From assembly GCA_964579795.1 (NCBI GenBank), contig CAZOHM010000005.1, positions 1 through 64,000 of the forward strand: a DNA stretch of 64,000 nucleotides, read 5' to 3'. Within the stretch, counting starts at the first letter, position 1. Each line of letters starts with the position of its first letter. The notes under the pieces were generated by a model. That model was not told the origin of the DNA, searched no databases, and saw only the letters and a program-made list of their open reading frames with translations. This document shows positions 53,144 to 62,498 of the stretch, piece after piece. The translations under genes were made by a program, and so were the position numbers. The DNA is from JAEYFP01 sp964579795 (lineage in GTDB: Bacteria; Bacillota; Clostridia; Lachnospirales; Lachnospiraceae).

Positions 53144-54459
53144 TAATGATTTCTGTGAAAACGTTCATATGGTGATGCATAGACCGATGTAACGCCAAGT
53201 ATTTCTTCAATCCGTAACAATTGATTGTATTTTGCTGTTCTGTCGCTTCTACACGGCGCCCCTGTTTTAATCTGTGCTGCATTTAATGCCACTGCAATAT
53301 CTGCAATCATTGTTTCTTCCGTTTCCCCTGAACGATGGGAAATAATTGTTTGAAAGCCTCCACATTTTGCCATTTCGACTGCATCAAATGCTTCACTTAG
53401 TGTTCCAATCTGATTAATCTTTACAAGAATTGCATTTGCTGCACCTAAATGAATTCCTGCCTCTAATCGCTTTGTATTTGTAACAAATAAATCATCCCCT
53501 ACAAGCTGAATTCTATTTCCTATTCTTCCTGTCATCAGTTTCCATCCATCCCAGTCATCTTCAAAAAGTCCATCCTCTATTGATACGATTGGAAATTGTT
53601 CAATCAGCCTTTCGTAATAACCAATCATTTCAGCCGAATCTCTAACAACTGTTTTTCCTATCTGCCGGCCTTCTCCCTCAAACAGATATACATTTTTCGA
53701 TTTATCATATATTTCACTTGCAGCAGCATCAATTGCAATTCCAATATCCTTGCCTGGAAGAAACCCACTCTTAAGTATTGCTTCTACAAGCAGTTCCAAA
53801 ACTGCTTCTGTCGATGAAATATCAGGTGCAAATCCTCCTTCATCACCTATTCCTGTAGAAAGATTCTTTTCCTTACATAAAAGTTTCAGAACATGGTATA
53901 TTTCAGAGCCAATACGAAGTGCCTGCTTAAATTCACCTGCAAGTAGTGGAACAATCATAAATTCCTGAAAGTCTATAGAATTATCCGCATGTCGCCCGCC
54001 ATTCAGAATATTCATCATCGGAACCGGCATTTTATACGCATTACTACCGCCAAGATACACCCAAAGTGGTATATGAAGTACATTTGCAGCAGCCTTTGCA
54101 GCGGCCATGGATGCACCAAGTACTGCATTCGCACCAAGATTTTCTTTGTTTTCTGTTCCATCCAGTTCTTTAATCAGTAAATCAATTTTCCTTTGTTCAA
54201 GTACATTTTCTCCAATCAATACCTTTCTTATTTTCTGATTCACATTGCTGACTGCTTTCTGTACGCCAAGCCCTCTGTATCTTTCTTCCTGATCTCTCAG
54301 CTCAACTGCCTCAAAACGTCCTGTACTAGCGCCTGATGGTACAGAGGCTCTGCCTGTGTATGTTCCATCCGCTGTCACTTCCACTTCAACTGTCGGATTT
54401 CCCCTTGAATCAAGTATTTCTCTTGCTATTACATCTGTTATAATTGCTTCCCGAAACAT
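53143..54459 (-). CDS. eno: Enolase
   Basis: 438 residues. Converts 2-phosphoglycerate to PEP in glycolysis. DSRGNPTVEVEV, NGGRHADNSIDFQEFMIVP, the metal ligand region SIEDGLFEDDWDGW, GDDLFVTN, LVKINQIGTLSEA and SHRSGETEE are all present. The ATG follows AGGAGGAAT, one of the strongest RBSs here, yet that RBS lies in a stem (see the leader feature). gpmI is 105 bp upstream in the same direction, so consecutive glycolytic steps are adjacent. Confidence 0.97.
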   Translation of the reverse strand: MFREAIITDVIAREILDSRGNPTVEVEVTADGTYTGRASVPSGASTGRFEAVELRDQEERYRGLGVQKAVSNVNQKIRKVLIGENVLEQRKIDLLIKELDGTENKENLGANAVLGASMAAAKAAANVLHIPLWVYLGGSNAYKMPVPMMNILNGGRHADNSIDFQEFMIVPLLAGEFKQALRIGSEIYHVLKLLCKEKNLSTGIGDEGGFAPDISSTEAVLELLVEAILKSGFLPGKDIGIAIDAAASEIYDKSKNVYLFEGEGRQIGKTVVRDSAEMIGYYERLIEQFPIVSIEDGLFEDDWDGWKLMTGRIGNRIQLVGDDLFVTNTKRLEAGIHLGAANAILVKINQIGTLSEAFDAVEMAKCGGFQTIISHRSGETEETMIADIAVALNAAQIKTGAPCRSDRTAKYNQLLRIEEILGVTSVYASPYERFHRNH

Positions 54460-54460
54460 A

Positions 54461-54522
54461 AAAATTCCTCCTAATTCTATTTCTTACCAGTTTTCATAAG
54501 ATATAGTATAAGGAGGAATTTT
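54461..54522 (-). promoter_or_regulatory. eno leader hairpin that covers the ribosome binding site
   Basis: Perfect 12-bp outer stem: AAAATTCCTCCT on the minus strand at 54522-54511 pairs with AGGAGGAATTTT at 54472-54461, the eno Shine-Dalgarno region just before the ATG (54459). The 38-nt interior can add inner helices (CTAT/ATAG and CTTA/TAAG), making one long hairpin. The structure would hide the RBS. Confidence 0.6.
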
Positions 54523-54564
54523 AATCCTATTCAAATATGTCAACAAAAATAAAAATTTGTAAAA

Positions 54565-56106
54565 CTATTTCTTAATCAGCAACGATTTCCCTGTCATTTC
54601 CTTCGGCTGTGTCATTTTCATTGTTTCAATCAATGTCGGAACGATATCTGCAAGGCAGCCACCCTCTCGAAGAGTATATGCAGGATCATAATTTACAAGA
54701 ATAAACGGAACAGGATTTGTTGTATGTGCTGTAAACGGTGCACCTGTCTCATAATCAACCAGCTGTTCAGCATTTCCGTGATCTGCGCAAATAAACATCA
54801 CACCATCTACTTCTTTAATAGCGTCTACTGCGCGTCCAACACATGTGTCGACTGCTTCAACAGCTTTAATTGCTGCACCTTCCACTCCAGTATGACCAAC
54901 CATATCAGGATTTGCAAAATTAATAATGATTACATCATATTTATCCGACTTGATTGCCTTAACAAGATTATCGCATACTTCAAAAGCACTCATCTCCGGC
55001 TTTAAATCATACGTAGCAACCTTTGGTGATTTTACAAGGATTCTCGTTTCTCCATCATTAGGCTCTTCCACACCACCATTAAAGAAAAATGTAACATGTG
55101 CATATTTTTCTGTTTCAGCTATTCTTGCCTGTGTCATATGATTATCAGCTATCCATTCACCAAAAGTATTCGTTACTGCAACCTTTTCAAAAGCCACAAG
55201 CTTGTTTTCAATCAAAGGATCATAATCTGAGAAGCATACATAAACAATGTCCAGTTTCTTTTCTCTCTTAAACGAACGGAACTCGTCATCACAGAATGCA
55301 TGTGTAATCTCACGAGCTCTGTCAGGGCGGAAATTAAAGAAAATAACAGCGTCATCATCATTGATTGTTCCTACAGGAACACCACCATTCACAATTACAG
55401 TCGGCTTAACAAATTCATCTGTCTCGTCTCTGTCATATGACGCCTGAACAGCTTCCTCTGCATTAGCAGCTTTAAGTCCCTCACCACGAGTCAATGCAGA
55501 ATATGCAAGCTTTACTCTGTCATAATTATTATCTCTGTCCATCGCATAATAACGTCCCATAACAGATGCAATTTCGCCTATACCAATTTCACGCATTTTA
55601 CTCTGAAGCAGTTCAATATATCCTTTCCCTGATTTTGGAGGTGTATCTCTTCCATCTAAGAAACAATGAACATAAACTTTACGAAGTTCATGTTTCTTTG
55701 CAAGCTCTAAAAGACCGTACAAATGTGTAATATGACTGTGTACACCACCATCGGAAAGCAGACCAAACAAATGAAGAGATGCATCATTTTTCTTACAGTT
55801 TTCAATTGCTGTCAAAAGTGCCTTGTTTTCAAAAAACATACCATCCTGAATTTCTTTTGTAATTCTTGTAAGCTCTTGATATACAATACGTCCTGCCCCC
55901 ATGTTTAAATGTCCAACTTCAGAATTGCCCATCTGTCCATCAGGTAAACCTACTGCCATGCCACTTGCAAGACCTTTTACAAATGGATAATCTCTCATCA
56001 AGCCGTCAATAACCGGCGTATTTGCTTCATATACCGCATTTGCTTCTTTTTTGTCATTCAATCCGAATCCATCTAAGATCATTAATACTGTTGGTTTCTT
56101 ACTCAT
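54565..56106 (-). CDS. gpmI: Phosphoglycerate mutase, 2,3-bisphosphoglycerate-independent
   Basis: About 513 residues. Interconverts 3- and 2-phosphoglycerate with two manganese ions. The phospho-serine lies in GQMGNSEVGHLNMGAG; FLDGRDTPPKSG, ADHGNAEQL and AHTTNPVPF provide metal and substrate ligands. The ATG at 56106 is chosen for its spacing to AAGGAG. It precedes eno. Confidence 0.96.
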   Translation of the reverse strand: MSKKPTVLMILDGFGLNDKKEANAVYEANTPVIDGLMRDYPFVKGLASGMAVGLPDGQMGNSEVGHLNMGAGRIVYQELTRITKEIQDGMFFENKALLTAIENCKKNDASLHLFGLLSDGGVHSHITHLYGLLELAKKHELRKVYVHCFLDGRDTPPKSGKGYIELLQSKMREIGIGEIASVMGRYYAMDRDNNYDRVKLAYSALTRGEGLKAANAEEAVQASYDRDETDEFVKPTVIVNGGVPVGTINDDDAVIFFNFRPDRAREITHAFCDDEFRSFKREKKLDIVYVCFSDYDPLIENKLVAFEKVAVTNTFGEWIADNHMTQARIAETEKYAHVTFFFNGGVEEPNDGETRILVKSPKVATYDLKPEMSAFEVCDNLVKAIKSDKYDVIIINFANPDMVGHTGVEGAAIKAVEAVDTCVGRAVDAIKEVDGVMFICADHGNAEQLVDYETGAPFTAHTTNPVPFILVNYDPAYTLREGGCLADIVPTLIETMKMTQPKEMTGKSLLIKK

Positions 56107-56150
56107 CTTCATTCTCCTTTACACAACCTGTTATTCATTCACTGTACGAA

Positions 56151-56984
56151 TTATACACTTTTTGTCGCCAGTCCGCAATATTTTTTACGATTCACCAAAC
56201 ATTTCACAAGCACTCTAAGATTTACTGCATTTAGAAATATCATAAAACATATAAACAATACATATGTCAAACCAGCTCGGTAATTTCCAGTATCAAAAAA
56301 TGAAATATAGGTAATGGAATATATTGGATACACGCAAAGAATAATTCCTTCCAATAACCATGACTTACTTCTATTCTTATATTTAATCAGTTCATCCTCT
56401 TCTTCTATCATTTCATGTAAAAAATGCAACTGACAGGAGCCATGTCCATCTGATTTCTCCATTAGTTTCACAAGTCTGGCAAATAGTTGCCCATTAATCA
56501 AGTCAATCCCATGTTTTCCAGCATATACCACTGCATTCTTTGTAAAATCACTGGTTGTAACAAAACAGGCCCCTTCTGCATCTGAATCAAGCATTGCAGA
56601 ATGAAGCTTTTGTATGCGTTCTCTGCTGATTTTATAGTCCGGCCAATACAGCTTTACTTCAGCAACGTATTTTTTTCCATTTTTATACATAATAATATCC
56701 TTGCCACCATCATTTACGGCACAGGTAACTGTAACCTGTTCATAACCTGCATGTTCAAAAACAGCCGCTGTATATCCTTCAAATTCTGTTGGCTTATCAC
56801 TGAATTGATTATATAGCAGTTCAATAGTTTTTTCCGAATACAAATATTCCCTGTCTCTTTTCCTTTTCCTAATGAATTGTTTTAAGGACAGTATCCCCTG
56901 TACCAGAATTCTTATTAATATCACTGCACACAAAAATATTACATAAATTGCCAGCTGTGTCAAGTATATCATCATAATCCCCAT
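56151..56984 (-). CDS. Membrane-anchored Mrr/restriction-endonuclease-like protein
   Basis: 277 residues. One N-terminal membrane helix (about 6-30), then a PD-(D/E)xK-type nuclease fold at about 65-170: FEGYTAAVFEHAGY, GGKDIIMYKNGKKYVAEVKLY (D, then E-x-K) and FVTTSDFTKNAVVYAGKHGIDLINGQ. Two C-terminal membrane helices (about 210-255) follow. It belongs to the Mrr_cat/DUF2034 group; no methylase or specificity gene is near, so a classical restriction role is unproven. The start is uncertain: ATG at 56984 or the ATGs at residues 4 and 5. Confidence 0.75.
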   Translation of the reverse strand: MGIMMIYLTQLAIYVIFLCAVILIRILVQGILSLKQFIRKRKRDREYLYSEKTIELLYNQFSDKPTEFEGYTAAVFEHAGYEQVTVTCAVNDGGKDIIMYKNGKKYVAEVKLYWPDYKISRERIQKLHSAMLDSDAEGACFVTTSDFTKNAVVYAGKHGIDLINGQLFARLVKLMEKSDGHGSCQLHFLHEMIEEEDELIKYKNRSKSWLLEGIILCVYPIYSITYISFFDTGNYRAGLTYVLFICFMIFLNAVNLRVLVKCLVNRKKYCGLATKSV

Positions 56985-57012
56985 TAGAGCGCACTGATGC
57001 GCAAACCTAAAA

Positions 57013-57037
57013 GAAGTCCGCCTGTTTTGCGGACTTC
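57013..57037 (-). terminator. Terminator after the PilZ gene
   Basis: Perfect 9-bp stem GAAGTCCGC / GCGGACTTC with a 7-nt loop, followed on the minus strand by TTTTAGGTTT. Confidence 0.65.
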
Positions 57038-57053
57038 AAGATTTATTCGTACC

Positions 57054-57404
57054 TTACATTTCTTTACCTTCATTAAGTTCATCAAACATTTCATAAATCA
57101 TTATTTTAGAAATATCTGTCTCTGTCATTCCAACAAAGGTTGCTCCATAAAGATAATCATCACCACTGTTATCAAGTCGTATCACATTAATAAACGAATG
57201 AATGACCTCTTTTGTCCAAATTGTCAGCTCGGCTTCATAAACTGAATTAATTGCAAGAAGTTGATCACATTTAAACCCTATTCCTGTTTTGGAAAGATCC
57301 GTTACGACTACCGGAATCTTATCATTCATACCGGAATCAATCCGTTTCATAAGCAGACTCACCTCTAATGAAAGTCGTTTGCTCTTTCTCTTTTCTTCTA
57401 TCAT
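57054..57404 (-). CDS. PilZ-domain cyclic-di-GMP-binding protein
   Basis: 116 residues, a single PilZ domain. The RxxxR motif is RKSKR near residue 6 and the DxSxxG motif is DLSKTGIGF (about 42-50), the two parts of the c-di-GMP-binding site. No further domain, so it acts as an adapter or effector for an unknown target. The two c-di-GMP enzymes in this window are obvious candidates for the upstream signal (inference). Confidence 0.88.
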   Translation of the reverse strand: MIEEKRKSKRLSLEVSLLMKRIDSGMNDKIPVVVTDLSKTGIGFKCDQLLAINSVYEAELTIWTKEVIHSFINVIRLDNSGDDYLYGATFVGMTETDISKIMIYEMFDELNEGKEM

Positions 57405-57467
57405 AATGCACCCCTTTCCAATATCTTACTACACCATAGTAATAATCATATAATATATTTTCTTATC

Positions 57468-58511
57468 TTACAAGTGTTTTATATCGTCAGTAATGAACAT
57501 CGCATCCCCAAATGAGAAAAATCGATACTTTTCTTTTACAGCTTCCTCATAGGCAGCAAGTATATGTTCTTTTCCAGCAAGTGCAGAGACAAGCATTAGC
57601 AGTGTTGACTCTGGAAGATGAAAATTCGTAATCAAGCAGTCAAGTACTTTAAATCGATATCCTGGATAAATGAAAATATCTGTATCTCCACAGTTTTCTG
57701 TCAGATATCCATTCTCATCAGCTGCACTTTCAATCGTACGACAGCTTGTTGTTCCTACACAAATAACACGATGTCCACTTTTTTTTGCCTGATTGATTTT
57801 TTCAGCGGCTTCAGTCGTTACCTGATAATACTCTGTATGCATATGATGTTCTAGAACATTTTCAACCTTTACCGGACGAAATGTTCCAAGTCCCACATGG
57901 AGTGTTACATATGCAATTGAAATTCCCTTATCCTCCAGCTCTTGTAGAAGTTCCCTTGTAAAATGAAGTCCTGCAGTCGGTGCCGCAGCTGAGCCTTCGT
58001 ATTTTGCATAAACAGTCTGATAACGGTTTTTGTCTTTTAGCTTATGAGTAATGTAAGGGGGAAGAGGCATTTCTCCCAAACGATCCAGAACCTCTTCAAA
58101 AATTCCTTCATAATAAAATTTCACAAGCCGATTTCCTTCTTCCACAACTTCCAAAACCTCTGCATACAAAAGTCCTTCTCCAAATTCGAGTCGGGCTCCC
58201 GGACGAAGCTTTTTCCCCGGCTTCACAAGCGTTTCCCAAATGTCATTTTCCCGTCTCTTCAAAAGGAGAACCTCAACATTTGCTCCTGTATCCTCTTTTC
58301 TGCCAAGAAGTCTTGCGGGAATTACTTTCGTATTATTAAGGACAAGACAATCTCCTGGATTCAAATACTCTCCGATTTCACGAAACCTGTGATGTGAGGT
58401 TTGTCCTGTTTTACGATCCAGCACAAGAAGCCTGGAAGATGCTCGATCCTCCAGTGGATCCTGTGCAATCAGCTCTTTAGGAAGGTCAAAATAAAAATCT
58501 GATGTTTTCAT
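57468..58511 (-). CDS. queA: S-adenosylmethionine:tRNA ribosyltransferase-isomerase
   Basis: About 347 residues. Makes epoxyqueuosine in tRNA by transfer of the ribosyl group of SAM. It starts MKTSDFYFDLPKELIAQDPL (conserved QueA start at 58511). YEGSAAAPTAGLHFT and HVGLGTFRPVKVEN are typical. An upstream start at 58565 would overlap the end of pheT and has no RBS. tgt is not in view. Confidence 0.94.
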   Translation of the reverse strand: MKTSDFYFDLPKELIAQDPLEDRASSRLLVLDRKTGQTSHHRFREIGEYLNPGDCLVLNNTKVIPARLLGRKEDTGANVEVLLLKRRENDIWETLVKPGKKLRPGARLEFGEGLLYAEVLEVVEEGNRLVKFYYEGIFEEVLDRLGEMPLPPYITHKLKDKNRYQTVYAKYEGSAAAPTAGLHFTRELLQELEDKGISIAYVTLHVGLGTFRPVKVENVLEHHMHTEYYQVTTEAAEKINQAKKSGHRVICVGTTSCRTIESAADENGYLTENCGDTDIFIYPGYRFKVLDCLITNFHLPESTLLMLVSALAGKEHILAAYEEAVKEKYRFFSFGDAMFITDDIKHL

Positions 58512-58527
58512 TTGTTCTGACTTATCA

Positions 58528-61040
58528 TTATTGTCTGAGTTCAATGCCAAGATGCTCCAGTCCATTCAATATTTTTTTCATTGCAGCATTTACATCATTA
58601 TCCTCAAGTGTCTTATCCTTATCACGGAACACTACAGAATAAGCTACTGACTTATAACCTTCTTTGATCTGTTCTCCTTCATAAATATCAAACAGCTCAT
58701 AATTCTCGAGAATCTTTCCTCCTCTTTGTGCAATCACAGCTTCTATTTGGCCAACAAGAATATCCTTTGGCACAACCATACTGATATCACGGTTCACTGA
58801 CGGATATCTTGCAATACCGGTGTATTTTCTGTCAAAGCTTACAAATGATTCAATAGAAGGCATATCCAGTACTGCAATATATACTCTTCCCTTCATATCA
58901 TAGTTGGAAACAACCTCTGGATGCACTTCTCCAAGGAATCCTACATTGACGTTCTCATATATCACATTTGCTTGTCGTCCCGGATGTAGGAAAGAATACT
59001 CATCACGCAATATTGGATTCCATCTTTTCAGCATACTTGTATCCATTCCATTCGGATAGTATGACACTTTTTGCTTCATACCAATGTACTCAAACAGTTC
59101 TTCCAAAACACCTTTCATACTGAAGAAGTCTCCGTCTCCATAAAAGCCAAGTGTGAACTGCATTCTTTCATCAGGAAGTTCCTCAAGAGGAAGCTGCTTT
59201 GGTAAATATACATTTCCAAGCTCATACAGCTTCACATTTTTATTTCTTCGATTATAATTTGTTGCAAGAGATGTCATCATACCACCAAGAGAGACTGTTC
59301 TCATAACAGAAAAATCTTCTCCAAGAGGATTTGCAATTGTTATTGGTTTTCTGAGGATATCTTCCTTCGGAATCAACAGCTTATCAAAATTCTTTGGACT
59401 TTCAAAGGAATAACACATTCCCTGTGAAAATCCACAATACTCAGCCATATCTCTTACCATTTCTTCAATTCTGAGCTTATAGGAAAGCTTTCCGGTAGTA
59501 GCTTCACCTGTTGGCAGCGTCTCGGAAATTTTATCATATCCATAGAATCTGGCTACTTCCTCTGCAATATCAGCAATCCCTTCCAAATCCTGACGGAAAG
59601 TCGGAATGGTAAGAAGCTCTGTCTGCTTGTCATACTCAATTTCAAGTCTGCTAAAAATAGAAAGCATTTCATTTTTTGTAATATCTGTGCCAAGCAGTTC
59701 ATTAATACATTTTTCATTCAGCTTAATTGTTCTCTGCTCAGGAAGTTCTCTGCATACATCTACAACGCCTCCTACAACTTCACCACAGCCCAATTCCTCA
59801 ATAAGCTGACATGCACGATTAATTGCATCAAGCGCATTATGCGGATCCAATCCTTTTTCAAAGATTCCGGAAGCATCTGTTCTTAGACCCAGTCTTTTGG
59901 CAGATTTTCTAATATTGGCTCCATTAAAAGTGGCAGACTCAAAAACTACGGTTTTTACATTCTCTGTAATTTTTGAGTTTTCACCACCCATAATACCTGC
60001 AATTCCAATTTCTTTTTCTCCATCACAAATCATCAACATCTGATTGTCAAGCTTTCTCATCTGTCCATCTAACGTCATAAATTCTTCATTGTCAGAAGCA
60101 CGTTTCACAACAATCTTATGTCCCGACACTGCATCCAAATCAAATGCATGCATTGGCTGCCCATATTCTTCCATCACATAATTTGTAATATCCACAAGAT
60201 TATTGATTGGTCTGATTCCGCTTGCAGCCAGTCTTCTCTGCATCCATTCCGGTGACGGTCCAATTTTGATATTCTTACATACTCTGGCTGTATATCTCGT
60301 GCACAGTTCCGGAGCCTGCACTTCTACAGAAATATAATCACTCACCTGTTCATTATTTCCCTTTGCTGATACCTTTGGTGCAAGAAATGGTTTCTGAAAA
60401 GTAGCTGCCGCCTCTCTTGCAATACCAAGTACGCTGTAGCAATCTACTCTGTTCGATGTGATTTCATATTCAAATACTGTATCATGCAGCCCGAGTACTT
60501 CAATCGCATCTACGCCAACCTCCGTTTCAGCGGGAAAGATATAAATACCATTTTCTGGCGCATTCGGATACATTTCTCTATTAGAACCANNNNNNNNNNA
60601 ATTCCATTTGCTTCGCCATCATAATCGGTTACACCAAGTTCTTCAATGGAACACATCATACCAAATGAATCTATTCCACGAAGCTTTCCATTCTTAATCT
60701 CTATTCCATTCTCTGGAAGCGGTCCACCATCATGACCGCCTGCCACTCTGCCACCGTCTACAACAACAGGGACTTTATCTCCAACCTTTACATTCGGCGC
60801 TCCTGTTACAATTTGTAAACTTCGGTCACCTAAACTCACTTGACAAACAATCAGTTTATCTGCATCTGGATGTTTCTCAATTGACTTAATCTGTCCTACA
60901 TAAATATCTTTTAGATTTTTATCCAATCGTTCAAATGTTTCTACTTTTGTTCCTGAAAGGGTCATTGCATCCGTATATTCCTGATCAGTGCAGTCAAGTT
61001 CTGGTACATATGCCTTTATCCATGATAATGCTGTATTCAT
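58528..61040 (-). CDS. pheT: Phenylalanine-tRNA ligase beta subunit (interrupted by assembly gap)
   Basis: Beta chain of the PheRS heterotetramer. The N-terminal part (61040 to 60600) has the tRNA-binding OB fold with KHPDADKLIVCQVSLGD and VTGAPNVKVGD. After a run of 10 N (60590-60599) the frame continues as GSNREMYPNAPENGIYIFPAE in another register to the stop at 58528, with B3/B4 and FDX-ACB domains (GKILENYELFDIYEGEQIKEGYKS). The two frames do not agree across the N run, so the gap length is not real. The expected product is about 805-840 residues. It follows pheS by 36 bp. Confidence 0.92.
60590..60599. other. Assembly gap (10 N)
   Basis: Run of N inside pheT; the reading frames on both sides differ, so the run length is a placeholder. 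Confidence 0.99.
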
Positions 61041-61076
61041 AATTATTCATTCCTTTCTTTTCATTCCTTCTGCTAA

Positions 61077-62096
61077 TTAAAACTGCTTCAAAAAACGAAT
61101 ATCATTTTCATACAGCAGACGCATGTCATCTATTTCATATTTTAACAAAGCAACTCTTTCCAATCCCATTCCAAATGCGAAACCAGAATACTGTTCCGGG
61201 TCAATACCACTCATACGCAGTACATTTGGATGTACCATACCGCAGCCAAGAATTTCAATCCAGCCTGTTCCCTTGCAGAAACGACATCCCTTACCTCCAC
61301 ATTTAAAGCAGGAAACATCTGCCTCTGCACTTGGTTCTGTAAAATTAAAATGATGCGGTCTGAAGCGAACCTTTGTCTCTTCTCCAAACATTTCTTTTGC
61401 AAATTCAGCCAAAGTTCCTTTCAAATCAGCAAATGTTATATGCTTATCTATTACAAGACCTTCAATCTGATGGAATGACGGAGAATGTGTCGCATCCACT
61501 TCATCCGATCGAAATACTCTTCCGGGAGCGATCATTCTGATTGGAAGTTTTCCTTTTTCCATTTCATGAACCTGAGTACCTGAAGTCTGTGTACGAAGCA
61601 GAAAGTCTCCGTTAATATAAAATGTATCCTGCTCATCCTTTGCCGGATGGTCTGCCGGAATATTCAATGCTTCAAAATTATAGTAATCAGTTTCTATTTC
61701 AGGTCCTTCTACGACCTCATATCCCATTCCGACAAAAATCCGTTCAACCTCTTCCATGACGATTGTATTCGGATGTCTATGTCCCATCGTATCTTTTTTT
61801 GCAGGAAGCGTTACATCAATTACTTCACTTTTCATTTGTGCTTCCCGAAAACTTCTTTCCATTTTTAGTTTTGCTTCTTCCAATGCCTGCTCAATAATTT
61901 CACGTGTCTCGTTGACCATTTGACCAACCTTTGGTCTATCCTGTGGTGCAACATCCTTCATTCCCTTCAAAACAGAAGTTAATTCACCTTTCTTTCCAAG
62001 GAAATTTACCTTCACATCATTTAACTTCTCCAGTACATCTGAGGCCTGAATTTGCTTCAATGCCTCATCTTTGATTTGTTGCAGCTGTTCTTTCAT
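61077..62096 (-). CDS. pheS: Phenylalanine-tRNA ligase alpha subunit
   Basis: 339 residues, class II synthetase catalytic chain. N-terminal coiled coil (about 1-85), motif 2 region around LLRTQTSGTQVHEME and motif 3 in GFAFGMGLERVALLKY. The CFKCGGKGCRFCKGTGW segment is a cysteine-rich insert found in many PheS. The ATG is preceded by AAAGGAG. Expression is governed by the T-box leader upstream. Confidence 0.97.
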   Translation of the reverse strand: MKEQLQQIKDEALKQIQASDVLEKLNDVKVNFLGKKGELTSVLKGMKDVAPQDRPKVGQMVNETREIIEQALEEAKLKMERSFREAQMKSEVIDVTLPAKKDTMGHRHPNTIVMEEVERIFVGMGYEVVEGPEIETDYYNFEALNIPADHPAKDEQDTFYINGDFLLRTQTSGTQVHEMEKGKLPIRMIAPGRVFRSDEVDATHSPSFHQIEGLVIDKHITFADLKGTLAEFAKEMFGEETKVRFRPHHFNFTEPSAEADVSCFKCGGKGCRFCKGTGWIEILGCGMVHPNVLRMSGIDPEQYSGFAFGMGLERVALLKYEIDDMRLLYENDIRFLKQF

Positions 62097-62129
62097 TATT
62101 TGTCTCCTTTCAATTAATCAATACATCGC

Positions 62130-62463
62130 AAAAAAAGCAAAAAAAGCCCTCTGGCATCTGCCAGAGGGACGAAATAATTTCCGCGGTACCACCCACATTC
62201 CAGAAACATATCTAAATTAATATGCTACTGACGCTCATCATGCATAACGGGCACATCCGGTTTCCCTTACCTTACTTTCAATGGCACTACTGTTAATCAA
62301 AAATCTTTTGTAAACTGCCATGCTATATACTTTCTGGGAAACTGCTCCAGTGGGAAATTCAAACTATTATTTGAACTTAAGGAAGCTTACAGCCGATGAC
62401 TTCCTCTCTCTGAAAGAAAATAATGTTTTACTGAACACCTTCATCGCATTTTTTCTGCTAATA
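62130..62463 (-). ncRNA. T-box leader (Phe-type) of pheST
   Basis: Untranslated leader of about 330 nt. The T-box sequence TGGGTGGTACCGCGG lies at 62181-62195, followed by CGTCCC and a perfect terminator stem CCCTCTGGCA / TGCCAGAGGG (62147-62168) with two T-tracts. The Stem I elements GCTGTAAGC and CACTGGAGC are visible. The likely specifier codon is TTC (62354-62356) within GAATTTCCC, for phenylalanine. Uncharged tRNA-Phe would favour the antiterminator. Confidence 0.9.
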
Positions 62464-62469
62464 ATGTTT

Positions 62470-62498
62470 ATAATATGCAATGCTCACCAAAAAGTCAA
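62470..62498 (-). promoter_or_regulatory. SigA-type promoter of pheST
   Basis: Minus-strand TTGACT (62493-62498), 17-bp spacer, TATTAT (62470-62475). It overlaps the 3' end of the BrkB/YihY gene and puts transcription start near 62463. Confidence 0.75.

Noticed and set aside
54530..54545. TTGACA upstream of eno as a -35 box
   Set aside because: No acceptable -10 at 16-18 bp spacing was found; the match may be chance.
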